From contig JAWNZC010000473.1 of NCBI GenBank assembly GCA_035771165.1, positions 716,501 to 780,500 on the forward strand: a DNA stretch of 64,000 bases, read 5' to 3'. Below are positions 45,630-57,850 of this stretch, piece after piece. Origin of the DNA: Paragorgia papillata. Its lineage: Eukaryota; Cnidaria; Anthozoa; Scleralcyonacea; Coralliidae. How positions within the stretch are numbered: the first letter of the stretch is position 1; every line of letters starts with the position of its first letter. The position numbers and the translations under genes were made by a program. Below the pieces are notes generated by a model. The model did no database searches. It worked only from the letters and a program-made list of their open reading frames with translations, and was not told the origin of the DNA.

Positions 45630-46309
45630 GCGACCGTTCATTATATATCGGGGGGGGGATGGGTGAGAAATTGCTAAACTTTCTTTTTTTTTCCAGGTAC
45701 CCCAAGCAAAGTTTAAAAATTTGGTAGCCCCCCTGTTCTTATTTGACATAATTTCTGTGCCCCCCCCCCCCCCCCCCAACCCTTCAAATCCTGACATTAA
45801 TCTTAAAACTAACCCCACCCACCCTACCTATAAAACCTCAAAATTCAATTACCCCATTAACCCTAAACCTAACCTTAACCCTAAATATAACCTTCTTAAC
45901 CCCAACCTTAATTCCCACCCGACCCACACATTAAACCAATTGTCACCTTAACCTTCTCCTTAATCTCAATCATAATTATTACCCTAACACCTTAAACCTT
46001 AAACTATTAACCATTCTCCACTACTATTCACCAACACAATACACCAACACAATACACCAAGGATGGTAAGTCACAACCAGGATCTAAATACCTGAGCCTT
46101 ATGGTTTACTTTTACTTTACATTTTACAAAACAACACAAAATAATTCCAATTAAAGGCTTTTCTGAATGATTTATCCGAATAAGAAATGTGTGTTTGTAT
46201 AATAATGTTGATCATCAAAGACTCTTATCCTTGTTTAATACAAAAACTTTATGCCCCCCCCCATTTTCTCACCCATCCCCCCCCCCTCCGATAAATAATG
46301 AACGGTCCC
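45630..46309. mobile_element. Harbinger-like MITE nested in Helentron C
   Basis: Orthologous to 17318-18058 in element A: TTA duplications, GACCGTTCATTAT ends, long C runs (17 C at about 45762-45778), CCCTAA-like interior. It lost a segment near its right end compared with A. Confidence 0.75.
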
Positions 46310-47636
46310 TTACATGCATGGACAACCTAGATTGGGACAACATAGAATTCATATACAGAGCCATCATGACAATGCTTTAACTATATCTCGAACTATATGT
46401 ATGTTATTGTGACATTTTGTGTACATATTACACTTTAATAATTTAGTTATTGTTAATAAACTGTTTAGATGGTGTTCACATATCTCACATAACAATATCT
46501 GAAGTCATTCATTTTAAAGGCCGCAATGTTTAGCATTATCAACAGCACTGCTCATGCTATATATTGTTCTGTTCTTGGGGGAGAGGGTTGAGAGGGGTAG
46601 GGATTAAGGGAGGCAGGTACCCTCTCCTCCAGAACAGAACGCCTGCTATGGAGGCTACTTTTTGTCATGCGAATAATACATGTTTGAACTCTTGTTTACT
46701 TTTCAATCAGACTTTTGTTTTTTAACTTTGTGGTAGCTAGGATTTTATTGCAAAGAGTCGAAGAGTCTGATTTTGGCAGTAAATAACAGTATATTATAGT
46801 CGGCTAACCAGACTGAACACATAATTTCTTTATGCAAGAAAATAATCTAAACTAATATCTAAACAAAAACATGTTGTGCTCTAACTCAAGACAGGCGAAA
46901 ATTTGACAAATATTGCCTACCAGGTGGTGGGTGCTCTGCAGTGGGGCTTATCGACACAAATTGAAAATGTCAAATGTCCCTGGGTATGCCCTCCCTCCCC
47001 CGGGTCGGGCAAAACATTGATTTAGTTTCAGATTGGGATTATACAATTCCCTCGTTCAGTCGTTCTTTAAAATCCCCTGATTAACTTCATTACAACTAGT
47101 GATCACAAACAACACCAATTGACAATTTGAAACTTTGACTGCATGATAAAAAATCTAAAACAACCAGATCTCAAAACACAATTTGTGAATAGACGATGAA
47201 TAGTATAAACTAGTATTAAAATGCATGTACCATAGGATTGTGTTTATTTTGTATAAACTGGCACCACAATAAACAATGTAAGTAAAAACAAGTAAACAAC
47301 TGAGAAACAGTGAAATGTCTTTCAAATATTCAAAAACATCGATAAAATGGCAATAAAAGCTTCGTTCAAAAGAGACAACCACTGATCATCTGGAGACAAC
47401 TCGGCCAAACCTTGGTTTCGCAATTATTAAACATGGCTGTTCTCTGACGTCCTTCACTCCTTCAGTTTAAAGTTTCGAATTATTTTTAATAGACCTTGAT
47501 TCGCTGACAGTCCGACTACTCTGACATCTTTGTTTGAGACAACTGCTGTGTAGTGTGCCAAGAAATGGTTTAGCAAAGAGAAAGGCTAATTTGTGCTAAA
47601 TTAGCATAATTTAGCTTTATATATTTCAAAAGTTAA
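46310..47636. other. Non-coding interior of Helentron C
   Basis: Collinear with 18059-19390. No protein domain. Confidence 0.6.
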
Positions 47637-48378
47637 AGTGGTGTACCAAAACATTGAAATGGTGGTCATACTGGTGTACCAAAACAATGAGATGATGGCC
47701 ATACTGGTGTACCAGAACATTGAGATGGTGGCCATACTGGTGAACCAAAACAATGAGATGGTGGCCATACTGGTGTACCAAAATATTGATTTGGCGGCCA
47801 TACTGGTCTGCCAAAACATTGAAATGGTGGCCACACTGGTGTACCAAAACAATGAAATAGTGGCCATACTGGTGTACCAAAACATTGAAATGCTGGCCAT
47901 ACTGGTGTACCAAAACATTGAAATGGTGGTCATACTGGTATACCAAAACATTGAGATGGTGGCCATACTGGTGAACCAAAACAATGAGATGGTGGCCATA
48001 CTGGTGTACCAAAACATTGAAATGCTAGCCATACTGGTGTACCAAAACATTGAGATGGTGGCCATACTGGTGAACCAAAACAATGAGATGGTGGCCATAC
48101 TGGTGTACCAAAACATTGAAATGCTGGCCATACTGGTGTACCAAAACATTGAAATGGTGGCCATACTGGTGTACCAAAACATTGAAATGGTTGTCGTACT
48201 GGTGTACCAAAACATTGAAATGGTGGCCATACTGGTGTACCAAAATATTCAAGTGCTAGCCATACTGGTGAACCAAAACATTGAAATGGTGGCCATACTG
48301 GTGTACCAAAACATTGAGATGGTGGTCATACTGGTGAACCAAAACATTGAAATGGTTGGGCCATATTGGTGCACCCAA
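47637..48378. repeat. 33-bp minisatellite in Helentron C, about 22 copies
   Basis: Same unit as 19391-19937 but with about six more copies, which arise from duplicated multi-unit blocks: the AATGAGATGGTGGCCATACT / AACATTGAAATGCTGG pair recurs three times. The 252-residue plus-strand and 209-residue minus-strand frames are by-products of the 11-codon period. Confidence 0.9.
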
Positions 48379-48827
48379 ACAATAACACACACTTGATGAA
48401 AGTACAGTAATATATAAACTGTTTAATAACATCGAATTTTAGTGCAAGACATCAGTACAATATTAAACAATACAAGCAAAAATAAAGCAAAATACTGCTT
48501 ACATACAGCATTTACAGACACAAGACAGTTCAGCTAAATGACAACTTCGATGAAGATGTAAAACACAGCATGTTTACCTTTCACTTGCAAGTTGGCTTTA
48601 TCAACTTTCTTTGTTCTTTGATTTACAGCACTTGAGCTGTTGAGCAACATTTTTTCAGCACAATTTAATTAATAACACATGTATTAAAATTGATCGAGAA
48701 TTTTCGTATAAAGTTTGATCGAGTACTACACATTTTCAGCGTACGGTTATCGAGATCGCGGACCAACCTAGGTCTACTATAGTATAAAAAGCATTGCGAG
48801 CGTGTTTATCATTAAAACACAAATTAA

Positions 48828-49400
48828 GGCCACATAAAAAAAATTTCTTGTTTAGCGTCCCCTCCCGACCTGAGAAAAGCCCCCGACCTCCAAATATTTT
48901 TTATTTTTTATCTTTCAAAAAACCCTATAAATTTAGTGCAAAAACTCTCAAAACAACGTTTTACCTGTAGTATTAAAAATGATGATTTGCGCTTTGCAAT
49001 CCAAAGAACGCAGACCCATACATAAATCGTTCTACGCTTCATTCTTCACCCAAACATACATCAAACCGCAGGCATATTTTACGACCTATCGACTGAAACT
49101 AGACACTTCACGTGAAACTTAACTGCTTTGGTCAAACGTATAGTATTAGGCTTAAAAATGAGTGAAAAAAACTGGCAAATTTATGAAACCACAAACATAC
49201 CACTTACACACAGTGCGTTGTCGCCGCCGTGGTAGAACACAAAGTATTATGCTCCAAAGTAGTCCTCACACAACGCCAGTGATTAAGGTCTCACTACCCG
49301 CCATATTATATAAAAAAACATACAAAAAAAAACACCTCCCTCCCGACCTGGAAAAATTGAAATAGGTGGACGCTAAACAAGTAATTTTTTTTATGTGGCC
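48828..49400. mobile_element. Harbinger-like MITE (573 bp), TAA duplication
   Basis: The ends GGCCACATAAAAAAAATT and AATTTTTTTTATGTGGCC are inverted repeats followed inward by CTTGTTTAGCG / CGCTAAACAAG. TAA flanks both sides, and Helentron A has the empty site at 20385-20400. Non-coding. Confidence 0.88.
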
Positions 49401-50214
49401 TAACTTCGAACAACACAACCAAAGGCGTCAGGAGAAGCAAAAAACTCGCCACTCCTGCATGAAAATCCGCCATGATGAAACATCAGCATTTGAGCTGTGA
49501 CGTCAGAAGTACCGTTTGGCGACTAAAAAAAAATAAAAAAAATAACAGAGCCAAAACCTAGACTCGTCTACCTGCGGTAGCCCGAGTAATAAACTCAAAG
49601 ACAGAAGATAGACAGCAATTTGAAACCGATAGACAATAGACCGCACACTGCAGGCTGTTCGTGTAAGGTACATATTTAATAAAAATCTCATTGAAATATA
49701 CAAGTCAAATATAAACGAACGGTGCAACAAATTCAACAAAAAAGAGAACTACCTTCACTAAAAGAGGCCGTAAATACGAAGAAATTCCGACGCGACTCTA
49801 TGGGTCTATGGCCAAGCTCTGAAGCGAACCCGTAAATTTTAATTATGTCTTTTGCCCCGCCGAGTAAACGCGGCGATGAGCCACACTCGACAAGGACCTT
49901 CTTCGAACGGAATCTACCACGATCAGAATTGTTCCAAAGTCAAACGAGTTAATACGAGACAGCCAAACCACCAGAATCGAAAACGAAAGGAAAATTATCA
50001 ACTGTCGATGATCTCGTGTCCAACTCCCAAACCGCGAACTTAAACGCATGCGCTTTAGAAAGAACACCAAAGATTCTTGGTGTTCCGGTTTGGATTCCCC
50101 CAGAGCACTGATCTCTATAAAAGGACTGGATAGCGCATCTATTGTTTCTCGCGCCCTGGTTTTGATGCCGGAAGTGAGCAGCGGCGGCCATCTTACTAGG
50201 ACCCACTTGGGTCC

Positions 50215-52530
50215 TTTAACGACGTTTTTCGCCAAATTCGGGAAGTTTGCGAAGATTTACCACCGAATTAAGGTTCGTAATCTTATTTTATGTAATAGTT
50301 AAGTGTTTTGAACTCTTTATTCCTTTTACAAAGGCTTTTTTTTGCGAAAGATACCTGCCTATGCATTTGCTTCACGAATCTCGGTATTAACAAAATAGTC
50401 GGTAAACAAATGTCTTCCAAGTCCGCATGTGTACTTGTTTCTCTCTTTATTTTGTAGTATAAACGCCGTATTATTAAATGGTTTACTGTAATGGGTTTCC
50501 TTTAAGTTTTGATTGATTTATTGCCGAGTAATCCAAATGAGAATTCAAATTTGGGAAAGTTCTAGCATAAAACCTTATAGTCCATTTGCCACTTTTAATA
50601 TGTTTCTTTAGGCAACCTTGTTGCCATCAGAAGTGTATTGGGTTTTTTTATGGTTTTGTACTCACATGGATCTATAGAAATAAATTAGCTTGCAATGCAA
50701 TTTATACAATAAAGGCCTTCATGAGGCATAAATAATAGTGAGATATTATAAAGTATGACTTGTCTTTTTGAGTTATACCACTAAAGTTGAATCATAATTT
50801 TTGCTTTAAATGGTCGGCTTTTCAATGAAAACCAGCTAAACTTTACATTTTTTACAAGTAAATGCACCTGTTGATATTACCATTTCTGCAGAGTGTCTAG
50901 GATGCCAACTAAAACTCTAACAGTATCTGCAAGTTTATTATTACATAAATGAAATATAATATAGCCACCTGCAAATAAATATTCACAATACAGCAAGAGC
51001 ATTTGCATAATCTATTTTTAATATTTCTGTATTAGAAAATACATTATTAATTATTTTGTTTTGGTTGAAGCTACTTTCAATGACACATCTTGATGTTCAG
51101 GGCTTCTCATAATCCCATCATAGAATTCTCTTGTCAATATAAACTCTATGTTTTGGTGACTTTTGCCCTTATCAAATGCATTGCAATGATAGACTCAGTA
51201 CAGCAAAATTTGAGTTTGCCATCTTGAGAAGGAAACCACAGCCAATCTTTATGGTAAAAACCCAGTTAAAAAGTCAGTTACTATAGTGTTCTATGGAAGA
51301 CAAGTAATGCTAATTGTGATAAAAAACTAAATATTTATAAATATTTACTTAAAATTATAGAAATGCAACTCCACATATAGAAGCTTTTAATATATACATG
51401 CATACAGTATTGTAAAATTATAGAAATGCAACTCCACATATAGAAGCTTTTAATATATACATGCATACAGTATTGAAATCTCTCTAATCATTGAACAGCA
51501 ATAACTATTACAATAACAGAGCAAATGTTACATAGGGTGACAATCTGTATCCAGATTAACACCTGAGCCACTGGATTACAAAATAAAATACATGTATTAA
51601 AAGCTGATACTAAAGCCAAGCCAATTACATGTATGTGATTGTGTACAACCTGTAAAGGTAATAAACTGAAGATTACAGTCTACTAAGATGATAGAGCAAA
51701 GATCACTTGCAGCAAGTTTTGATGACTAATGACATATGCTGAACTATTGAACTAGGTAACTTAAGCAAGGGTAGCAAACTGACAAATACACATGCTGCCT
51801 GTGGTGATTGAAAGAGTCAAACTGAAAATACTACATTAGAAAACCATGTGAACCACTGAACCGTTTGAAGGAGCACAAACTTATCTTTGGTTATTTAAAA
51901 ATTAGAAACAATACTAATGCCAAGTCTTGACATTAACCTAGCAGATTATAGACAGTGTATTATAAACTCAAGCATCTAATTTATGGGTCCATGGGAGTGT
52001 GGCACCCATTTATAGTCAATGAGTCATTGACCAGTTAGTAAAATCAAGGGTCCAAATTAAAATACTAATTCAAAAAGACAAGTTATAATTCATATCTCAC
52101 TGACACTGAATTTATGCGTTCACGTTAAAGATTTTTACTAAGTTATATAAATTGCATGTATAAGGTTTTAATATGCTAAAACTTTTCCAAATTTGAATTC
52201 CCATTTGGATTTAATAATCGGCAATAAGTCAATCAAAACTTAAAGGAAACCCATCACAGTAAACCATTTAATAATACGGCGTTTATACTACAAAATAAAG
52301 AGAGAAACAAGTACACATGCGGACTTGGAAGACATTTGTTTACCGACTATTTTGTTAATACCGAGATTCGTGAAGCAAATGCATAGGCAGGTATCTTTCG
52401 CAAAAAAAAGCCTTTGTAAAAGGAATAAAGAGCTCAAAACACTTAACTATTACATAAAATAAGATTACGAACCTTAATTCGGTGGTAAATCTTCGCAAAC
52501 TTCCCGAATTTGGCGAAAAACGTCGTTAAA
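50215..52530. mobile_element. Foldback element FB4 (arms about 375 bp, loop 1.6 kb)
   Basis: Arms 50215-50590 and 52155-52530 are reverse complements with high identity (TTTAACGACGTTTTTCGCCA at the tip). The loop is AT-rich, unique and non-coding as far as I can see, except for a tandem duplication at 51352-51476. Confidence 0.85.
50591..52154. other. Loop of FB4: AT-rich, no gene seen
   Basis: No frame longer than about 50 residues. A 62-bp segment (ATAGAAATGCAACTCCACAT ...) is repeated twice in tandem at 51352-51476. Nothing else recognised. Confidence 0.5.
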
Positions 52531-52577
52531 CTGCTTTCCACTCCTATGTACGCCATATTGTTTAGGACCCAAGTGGG

Positions 52578-55419
52578 CAGTGTTTCCACTTTTTATTTTT
52601 GAAATTCCTTGCTTTCGTGTCAAAATTTCCTTAGATTTCCTTGACCAAGGAAGAAAATTTCCTTGAAATTTCCTTGAGAAAGCTTTTAGTTTACAGTCCA
52701 ACTTTTAGGCGCGGCCTACAACTGAGGTCCGTGTAGGAGACTGGACCGACCAACTACTTACTTAATTAGTTAATTTTAAAAATATTGAATTAACTGATTT
52801 AATTGAAACAAAGTAAAAGAGTGAAAGTGAAGAGAAATAAGATATTAACAGATTAACTATATTGTATTAATTATGCAATATATACTAATATACTATGTCT
52901 ATATTTCATCTATATTTCACAGTCTCACAATTCACAATCACAAATCACAATTTACACAAAATAATGTAAAAACTCATTACAGTGATAACTATAAATAATC
53001 AACAGGCAACAGATAAGAAGTAAAATTCTCCTTAAGAAAAGTTAAGTACATTATTAATTCTTGAGACATCAGTTATATTAATGAACTGAATAGTGAATGC
53101 TGACATGCAGACAGCAGTTATATTATAATGCTTATTAGTTATTCCATTACTTCCATATTAATTTCCTTCATGAAATCTTTCCTTATCTGGGTAACCTCAT
53201 CATTGTCAGCATTTGTCACCATATTCTTGTGAAGACTGAGCATATCCCTTGATGGTTCAAGCTTTACAGTTGCAGGCACATTTAAGTGGTTGGATTTCAA
53301 AGAGTCATTTTTGTTGTTAATAGAGCAAGTAAACTTTCTTGTTTTAAACGAGATCTATGATCTGTTTTGATCAATTTAAGATGGCTAAACACCCTTTCTA
53401 CTGCTGCGTTGGAGAATGGCAGGGACAACAAGACTTTGATAACTTTCACCAAATTTGGTCTGGCAAGTTCATTTGTCGATTTCTTTTCTTTAAATACAAC
53501 TTGCCAGTACTCTTCTGCGGTGAGATCTTCGCTTAACTTGGGATTCATAGAGTGACCTCTCCATTCCTTATCTACTTCCTGCAGATCAGCCACCTCTTTA
53601 AGGATAGGCATCTCTCTGTACAAGCCACTCAATGAAGGAATCTTCAAGTTGTAGGCACAACTTGGCAGAATGCAAGACACCAGATCAGCTACTTTGTGGC
53701 AATCGCCAAATCGAGATTGGATTTCCTGCATAGCCTCAATCAAGAACTGCTGGCACTGGGAATAAACAAGTGCAATATCTGGATCTTCATTGCCACGCTC
53801 TTCCTTGATGGTATACATAGTATCTGTTGCCAGTATAACCTACAGTTTAATAGATAAAAAGAGGAAAATAATTTAAATTTAAATTTATAGTTTTCGATCT
53901 TAAACAGACAAAACAGTTAAACTTTACAGTTTCCAATTCCAAGTTCCAACAGCTAATTGCCTAATTACCTGGACGCATGATTTTCAGCTCTTTCGAATCA
54001 AGAAACTCCTGGAACTCTTTGAATGCCTCAGACCTTTTACTGGACATGCTGAAATGAGAAAAGATGTTCCTGCACATATCTTCCACAGCTTTAGGGAAAA
54101 CCTTCGCTGCATGCGAACTGCAAAGATGAATCAAATGACAGGAACATTTAATGGGTATAATCCACGGATGATCCTTGACGAGCATCTGGGCAACTGAATG
54201 ATTGACACCAAACATCACATTGCACGTATCAGCACAGAAACCAATTACGTTTTTCATTGGAATGCCTCTTTCTTTTAGACTGTCTAGCAGGGCCTTGTAG
54301 ATCGTCGCAGCAGCTCCATCTGACATTGGTACAAGATCAATGACAATTATTTCAAGTCTAAATGTTTGTTTGTTAAAATAGACTCCGAGTATGGCAAGCT
54401 GTGACGTTGTTGACTTATCTGTTGTTTCGTCCAAAATCAATGAGAACTTGTTCTCTTTAAGTTTATAGACACCTTCTTTCATGGCATGAAAACCCAATAC
54501 TTGACGGATTATATTGGTGGCCTTTTGTTTCCCTAGCTTAACTTCGCGGAGAGCTGAATCGGTAGGAAAAAGATTTCGTAGAAGGGGCACAAGATCTTCC
54601 ACAATCCTGATTGGAAGGTCTTTCTCTGATGTAAATGAACAAAGTTTTATCTCGATCCTTGCTGGATTTTCTCGTGTCCCTAACATAGAGTGTATAGGCG
54701 CATTTACCTGCTCTTTTATTTTACACAAGTTCTTGTGTTTCTTGTTTTCCATATGTCGTTGTATGGCCGTCTTGGCGCATGATAGCGAGCAATTACATAG
54801 TTTGCAGTAGGGAGCACCATCCCGCTTTTCAAGCCAGTGTTTGAATTCAGTCAGCCAGGAATTAAAAAATTTTTGCTCGTACTTCTTCTTCTTAGACATA
54901 GTTACAGGTTTTTCCGTTGGTTCATCTTGATTGGCAAGATCAGATTCAAAGCCGTCTGACTCTGAGTCTGACTCTGATGTTATTGTAGTCATATGCATAT
55001 TTTAAATTTTTAATACGGGCTCGAAGGACGAAGGCGAAGACTATTTGCATTTGTCATTTGATTTTGATGAGCCGACTCAGCCGAGCCTGCCGTCGCTGCC
55101 GACAGCCGACGAGACGCTTTTGTCGCTTTAGCACTTCATGTAATATAAATGTTCGCGTTCGCAGGCCGCAGCGGCGCAGTCCGCAGGACCAGCAGGTTGC
55201 ATTTTATGACTTTTTAATAGAATACGTTTACTTTATTTATTGAAATTGATGTGACAACAGACAACTGCAAGAATTTATCAAAAGTTGTCTGATTACAATA
55301 TTTCCTTAGATTTCCTTGAATTTCCTTAGATTTCCTTAAATTTTTTCCTTCCCTGAAAATTCCTTTTTGGGGTCAAAATTTCCTTGAAAAAGGAAATTTC
55401 CTTGAAAGTGGAAACACTG
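52578..55419 (-). mobile_element. hAT transposon with transposase (2842 bp), duplication CAAGTGGG
   Basis: The termini CAGTGTTTCCAC and GTGGAAACACTG are flanked by CAAGTGGG on both sides (52570-52577, 55420-55427). The R1 copy at 50201-50216 carries the uninterrupted GGACCCACTTGGGTCC palindrome, so the hit is at a symmetric target. Subterminal arrays of ATTTCCTTGA match the MITE at 32664. It encodes a two-part transposase. Confidence 0.93.
53297..54998 (-). CDS. hAT transposase (zinc finger, DUF4371-like, hAT-C)
   Basis: First part, 54998-53961 (345 residues): a BED/TTF-like zinc finger (CKLCNCSLSC...HMENKKHKN, about 62-92), then an RNase H-like core with LILDETTD (first catalytic Asp, about 186), GFCADTCNVMFG and CSCHLIHLCSSH. 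Second part, 53818-53297 (173 residues): the hAT dimerisation block LPFSNAAVERVFSHLKLIK with the final Glu. The 142-bp gap has a GTAATT donor and pyrimidine-rich acceptors; using the CAACAG acceptor gives an in-frame junction, so a short intron is likely. The insertion region that normally holds the QTRW-like motif is missing, so the protein (about 515 residues) is short for the family and may be inactive. Confidence 0.8.
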
Positions 55420-55436
55420 CAAGTGGGTCCTAGTAA

Positions 55437-56143
55437 TGCACCTATCAACGTTAAGCCCGAGGGGGGGGCGGAGGCCGGGCAGATGTGGGCGATTTGATTT
55501 TTCTGAAGAATTTTTGGGCAAAATCCCCACCCTGGAGCTCAAAATATAGGTCAAACTAGATCAAATTCCCCCACCTCGGGTGGCATTTTAACCACTGATA
55601 AATAACAGTGGTTTCAAAGTTGTGGATTTTTACAAAAAGCAATTATATTCCAACACTATACTCTATCAAAAAGCAAAACAAATGCAACTATTTAGCCCAA
55701 ACAAAGGCATCAATTCAAATACAGTGAATTTAGAAATAGCTTATGGTTATAAACACGTTTTTAAAAAATACAAATCATCAATCTTTGTTTCGTTCAACGA
55801 AAACGACAGCTTACCTTCAGAAATGGTCTCCTCGTGGTTTGTTTTTTAAAATCCAAGATGGCCACCCTGCAATCTCATTTCCAGATCCTGCGCTCCTTTT
55901 AGCCACCAGCGCTTACCAGCACCAGGCCCGGTATTAAAGGCCTGGTATTAAAGGCCCGGTAAGCCCCGGTGCTAGATTAACTGCCTGATATTAGTTCTCA
56001 GTTCTTCTCGCCAAAAATTCAAATGTCCCCACTCCGGAGTCTAGAATTTTAATCAAATTCCTGAGTGTAGGGAAGACAATGAAGTTCAAATCCCCCACAT
56101 CTGCCCGGCCTCCCCCCCCTCGGGCTTAACATTGATAGGTGCA
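55437..56143. mobile_element. TAA-flanked MITE (707 bp), Harbinger-like
   Basis: The ends TGCACCTATCAACGTTAAGC and GCTTAACATTGATAGGTGCA are inverted repeats that extend through a C/G-rich block (CCTCGGGC, CTGCCCGGCC). TAA occurs on both sides, and the R1 copy at 50190 shows the empty CTAGTAAGATGG site (complement). The interior has no frame of note. Only 9 host bases separate it from the hAT duplication. Confidence 0.85.
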
Positions 56144-56440
56144 TAAGATGGCTGCCGCTGCTCACTTCCGGCATCAATTCCTGAACAATAGATGCTCTAT
56201 CCAGTCCTTTTATAGAGATCAGTGGCCCAGAGCCTTTTCGGGAGGGGCTCTGGGGACGAGAATGAGCTTGGCCATAGTCACGTTGCACCGTTCATTTATA
56301 TTTGACTTTTATATTTCAATGAGCTTCTTATTAAATATGTACCATACACAAACAGCCTGCAGTGTGCGGTAAAATTGCTGTCTGTCTTCTGTCTTTGAGT
56401 TTATTCAGTTGTTAAATAGAAACGGGTTGATTTCTTTCAA

Positions 56441-57287
56441 GTATGTTCTCTCCAGTATGTGTTCTTTTATGAAATACTAAGCCACTTGACTGGGAAAATG
56501 TCTTGTCACAGACATCACATTTGAATGGTTTCTCTCCAGTATGTGTTCTTTTATGATATAGTAAGCCAGTTGAACAGGAAAATGTCTTTTTACAGACATC
56601 ACATTTGAATGGTTTCTCTCCAGTATGTGTTCTTTTATGATATAGTAAGCCACTTGACTGGAAAAATGTCTTGTCACAGACATCACATTTGAAAGGTTTC
56701 TCTCCAGTATGTGTTCTTTTATGATATAGTAAGTGACTTGAAGAGGAAAATGTCTTGACACAGACATCACATTTGAATGGTTTCTCTCCAGTATGTGTTC
56801 TTTTATGATATAGTAAGCCATTTGACTGGAAAAATGTCTTGTCACAGACATCACATTTGAAAGGTTTCTCTCCAGTATGTGTTCTTTTATGATATAGTAA
56901 GTGACTTGAATAGGAAAATGTCTTCTTACAGACATCACATTTGAATGGTTTCTCTCCAGTGTGTGTTCTTTTATGATATAGTAAGCCACTTGACTGGAAA
57001 AATGTCTTTTCACAGACATCACATTTGAAAGGTTGCTCTCCAGTATGTGTTCTTTTATGATATAGTAAGTGACTTGAATAGGAAAATGCCTTCTTACATA
57101 CATCACATTTGAATGGTTTCTCTTCAGTATGTAATACCATATGACGTCTTAAACTTGATAAACTACCAAATGTCGTGGTGCAGGCTGGACACCTATGAGG
57201 CTTTTTTCCATTCATGCTAGAACTCCTTTCCGTGAAGTCAGAATTATTACTCATTGTAGATCCTTCATGTTTCAGACAGCTCTTCAT
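56441..57287 (-). pseudogene. C2H2 zinc-finger gene ZNF4, 3' truncated by R1
   Basis: The family start MKSCLKHEGS (ATG at 57285-57287) is followed by nine C2H2 fingers with TGEKPF linkers (helices YSSHLLYH, QSSGLLYH, QSNGLLYH, SSSHLLYH, CSTGLLYH). The frame then runs into the R1 repeat just after HTGEN and ends with about ten foreign residues, with the stop at 56412. The three conserved terminal fingers are lost. The frame is otherwise open, and upstream codons are open to an ATG at 57425. It may still make a shortened DNA-binding protein. Modules of the YSSHLL type are unique to this copy in the window. Confidence 0.85.
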
Positions 57288-57850
57288 CTTACCAATTCTC
57301 CACACACCACCTTTTGATTCCCAACAAAATACGTCAAGTATAAATCCGAAATTCACAACAGCTAAAAACTCAAATTTAGCATAATATGTACGTATGCGCA
57401 TAAAAAGAAAACACTGAGCCTGCATTCCAAGTGACCTTGCGTGTGCTTCTTGCGTGGCAAAAAACGTACGTCATAACTACTTCATTTAAGGTCTTCATAA
57501 CAGTTTGACTTTAGGAAAATAAATATGAAAAAAATATATTAAAATTAATATTACCAAAACCGATGATGCGCGGCATGGCCCAAAATAAACATGTCATGTT
57601 TTCTGCCAAAACATTAACGAATCCATCTGCATTCATTAGCCTTTGAAATTGACGCTGTGAGGTCACTGCAATACGATTGGTCCATTTGCTACTTTTGAAT
57701 TCTCCAGCCAAAAACGTTTAGGCATGCATACGGATCCGTCAATTTACATGTTTTGGACAGAAATCATGATGTGTTTTTAGAGGCCATGCCGCGCTTCATC
57801 AGTTTTGGTAATATATTGAAAAAAGATCCTAATCTAAAAAAATCAATATG
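57288..57850 (-). repeat. Shared 5' flank of ZNF4
   Basis: It matches the sequences upstream of ZNF2 (12360-12960) and ZNF3 (25230-25737), including the GATGATGCGCGGCATGGCC blocks that occur twice, facing each other, in all three copies. Conservation suggests the 5' UTR/promoter lies here. Confidence 0.75.

Larger units (their letters stand above)
45474..49587 (-). mobile_element. Helentron/Helitron2-like element C (4.1 kb)
   Basis: It has the same termini as A: minus-strand start ACTCGGGCTACC at 49587, end GTAGCCCGAGT + stem-loop + TCTTG at 45474, inserted at TT with AA on the plus strand at both sides. The interior is collinear with A but longer because it has an additional TAA-flanked MITE (48828-49400) and a longer minisatellite (47637-48378). 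R1 copies at 32330 and 56400 show the locus without it, though the target bases there differ slightly. No Rep/Hel frame. Confidence 0.8.
45354..56440. mobile_element. R1: giant imperfect palindrome with nested insertions
   Basis: Left arm (45354-45473, 49588-50214) and right arm (55428-55436, 56147-56440) are reverse complements, with the inner foldback FB4 (50215-52530) near the middle. The right arm has internal deletions (for example the CTTCTTCGAACGG section). Nested inside are Helentron C, FB4, a hAT transposon and a Harbinger-like MITE. The right tip lies within zinc-finger gene ZNF4. Without nested inserts R1 would be about 3.4 kb. Confidence 0.7.

Noticed and set aside
47601..48396. 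Long frames on both strands (up to 252 residues) with 11-residue repeats
   Set aside because: They arise because the 33-bp minisatellite unit keeps all frames in register; composition (VYQNIEMVAIL on one strand, WYTSMATISMF on the other) follows the DNA repeat, not protein constraint.
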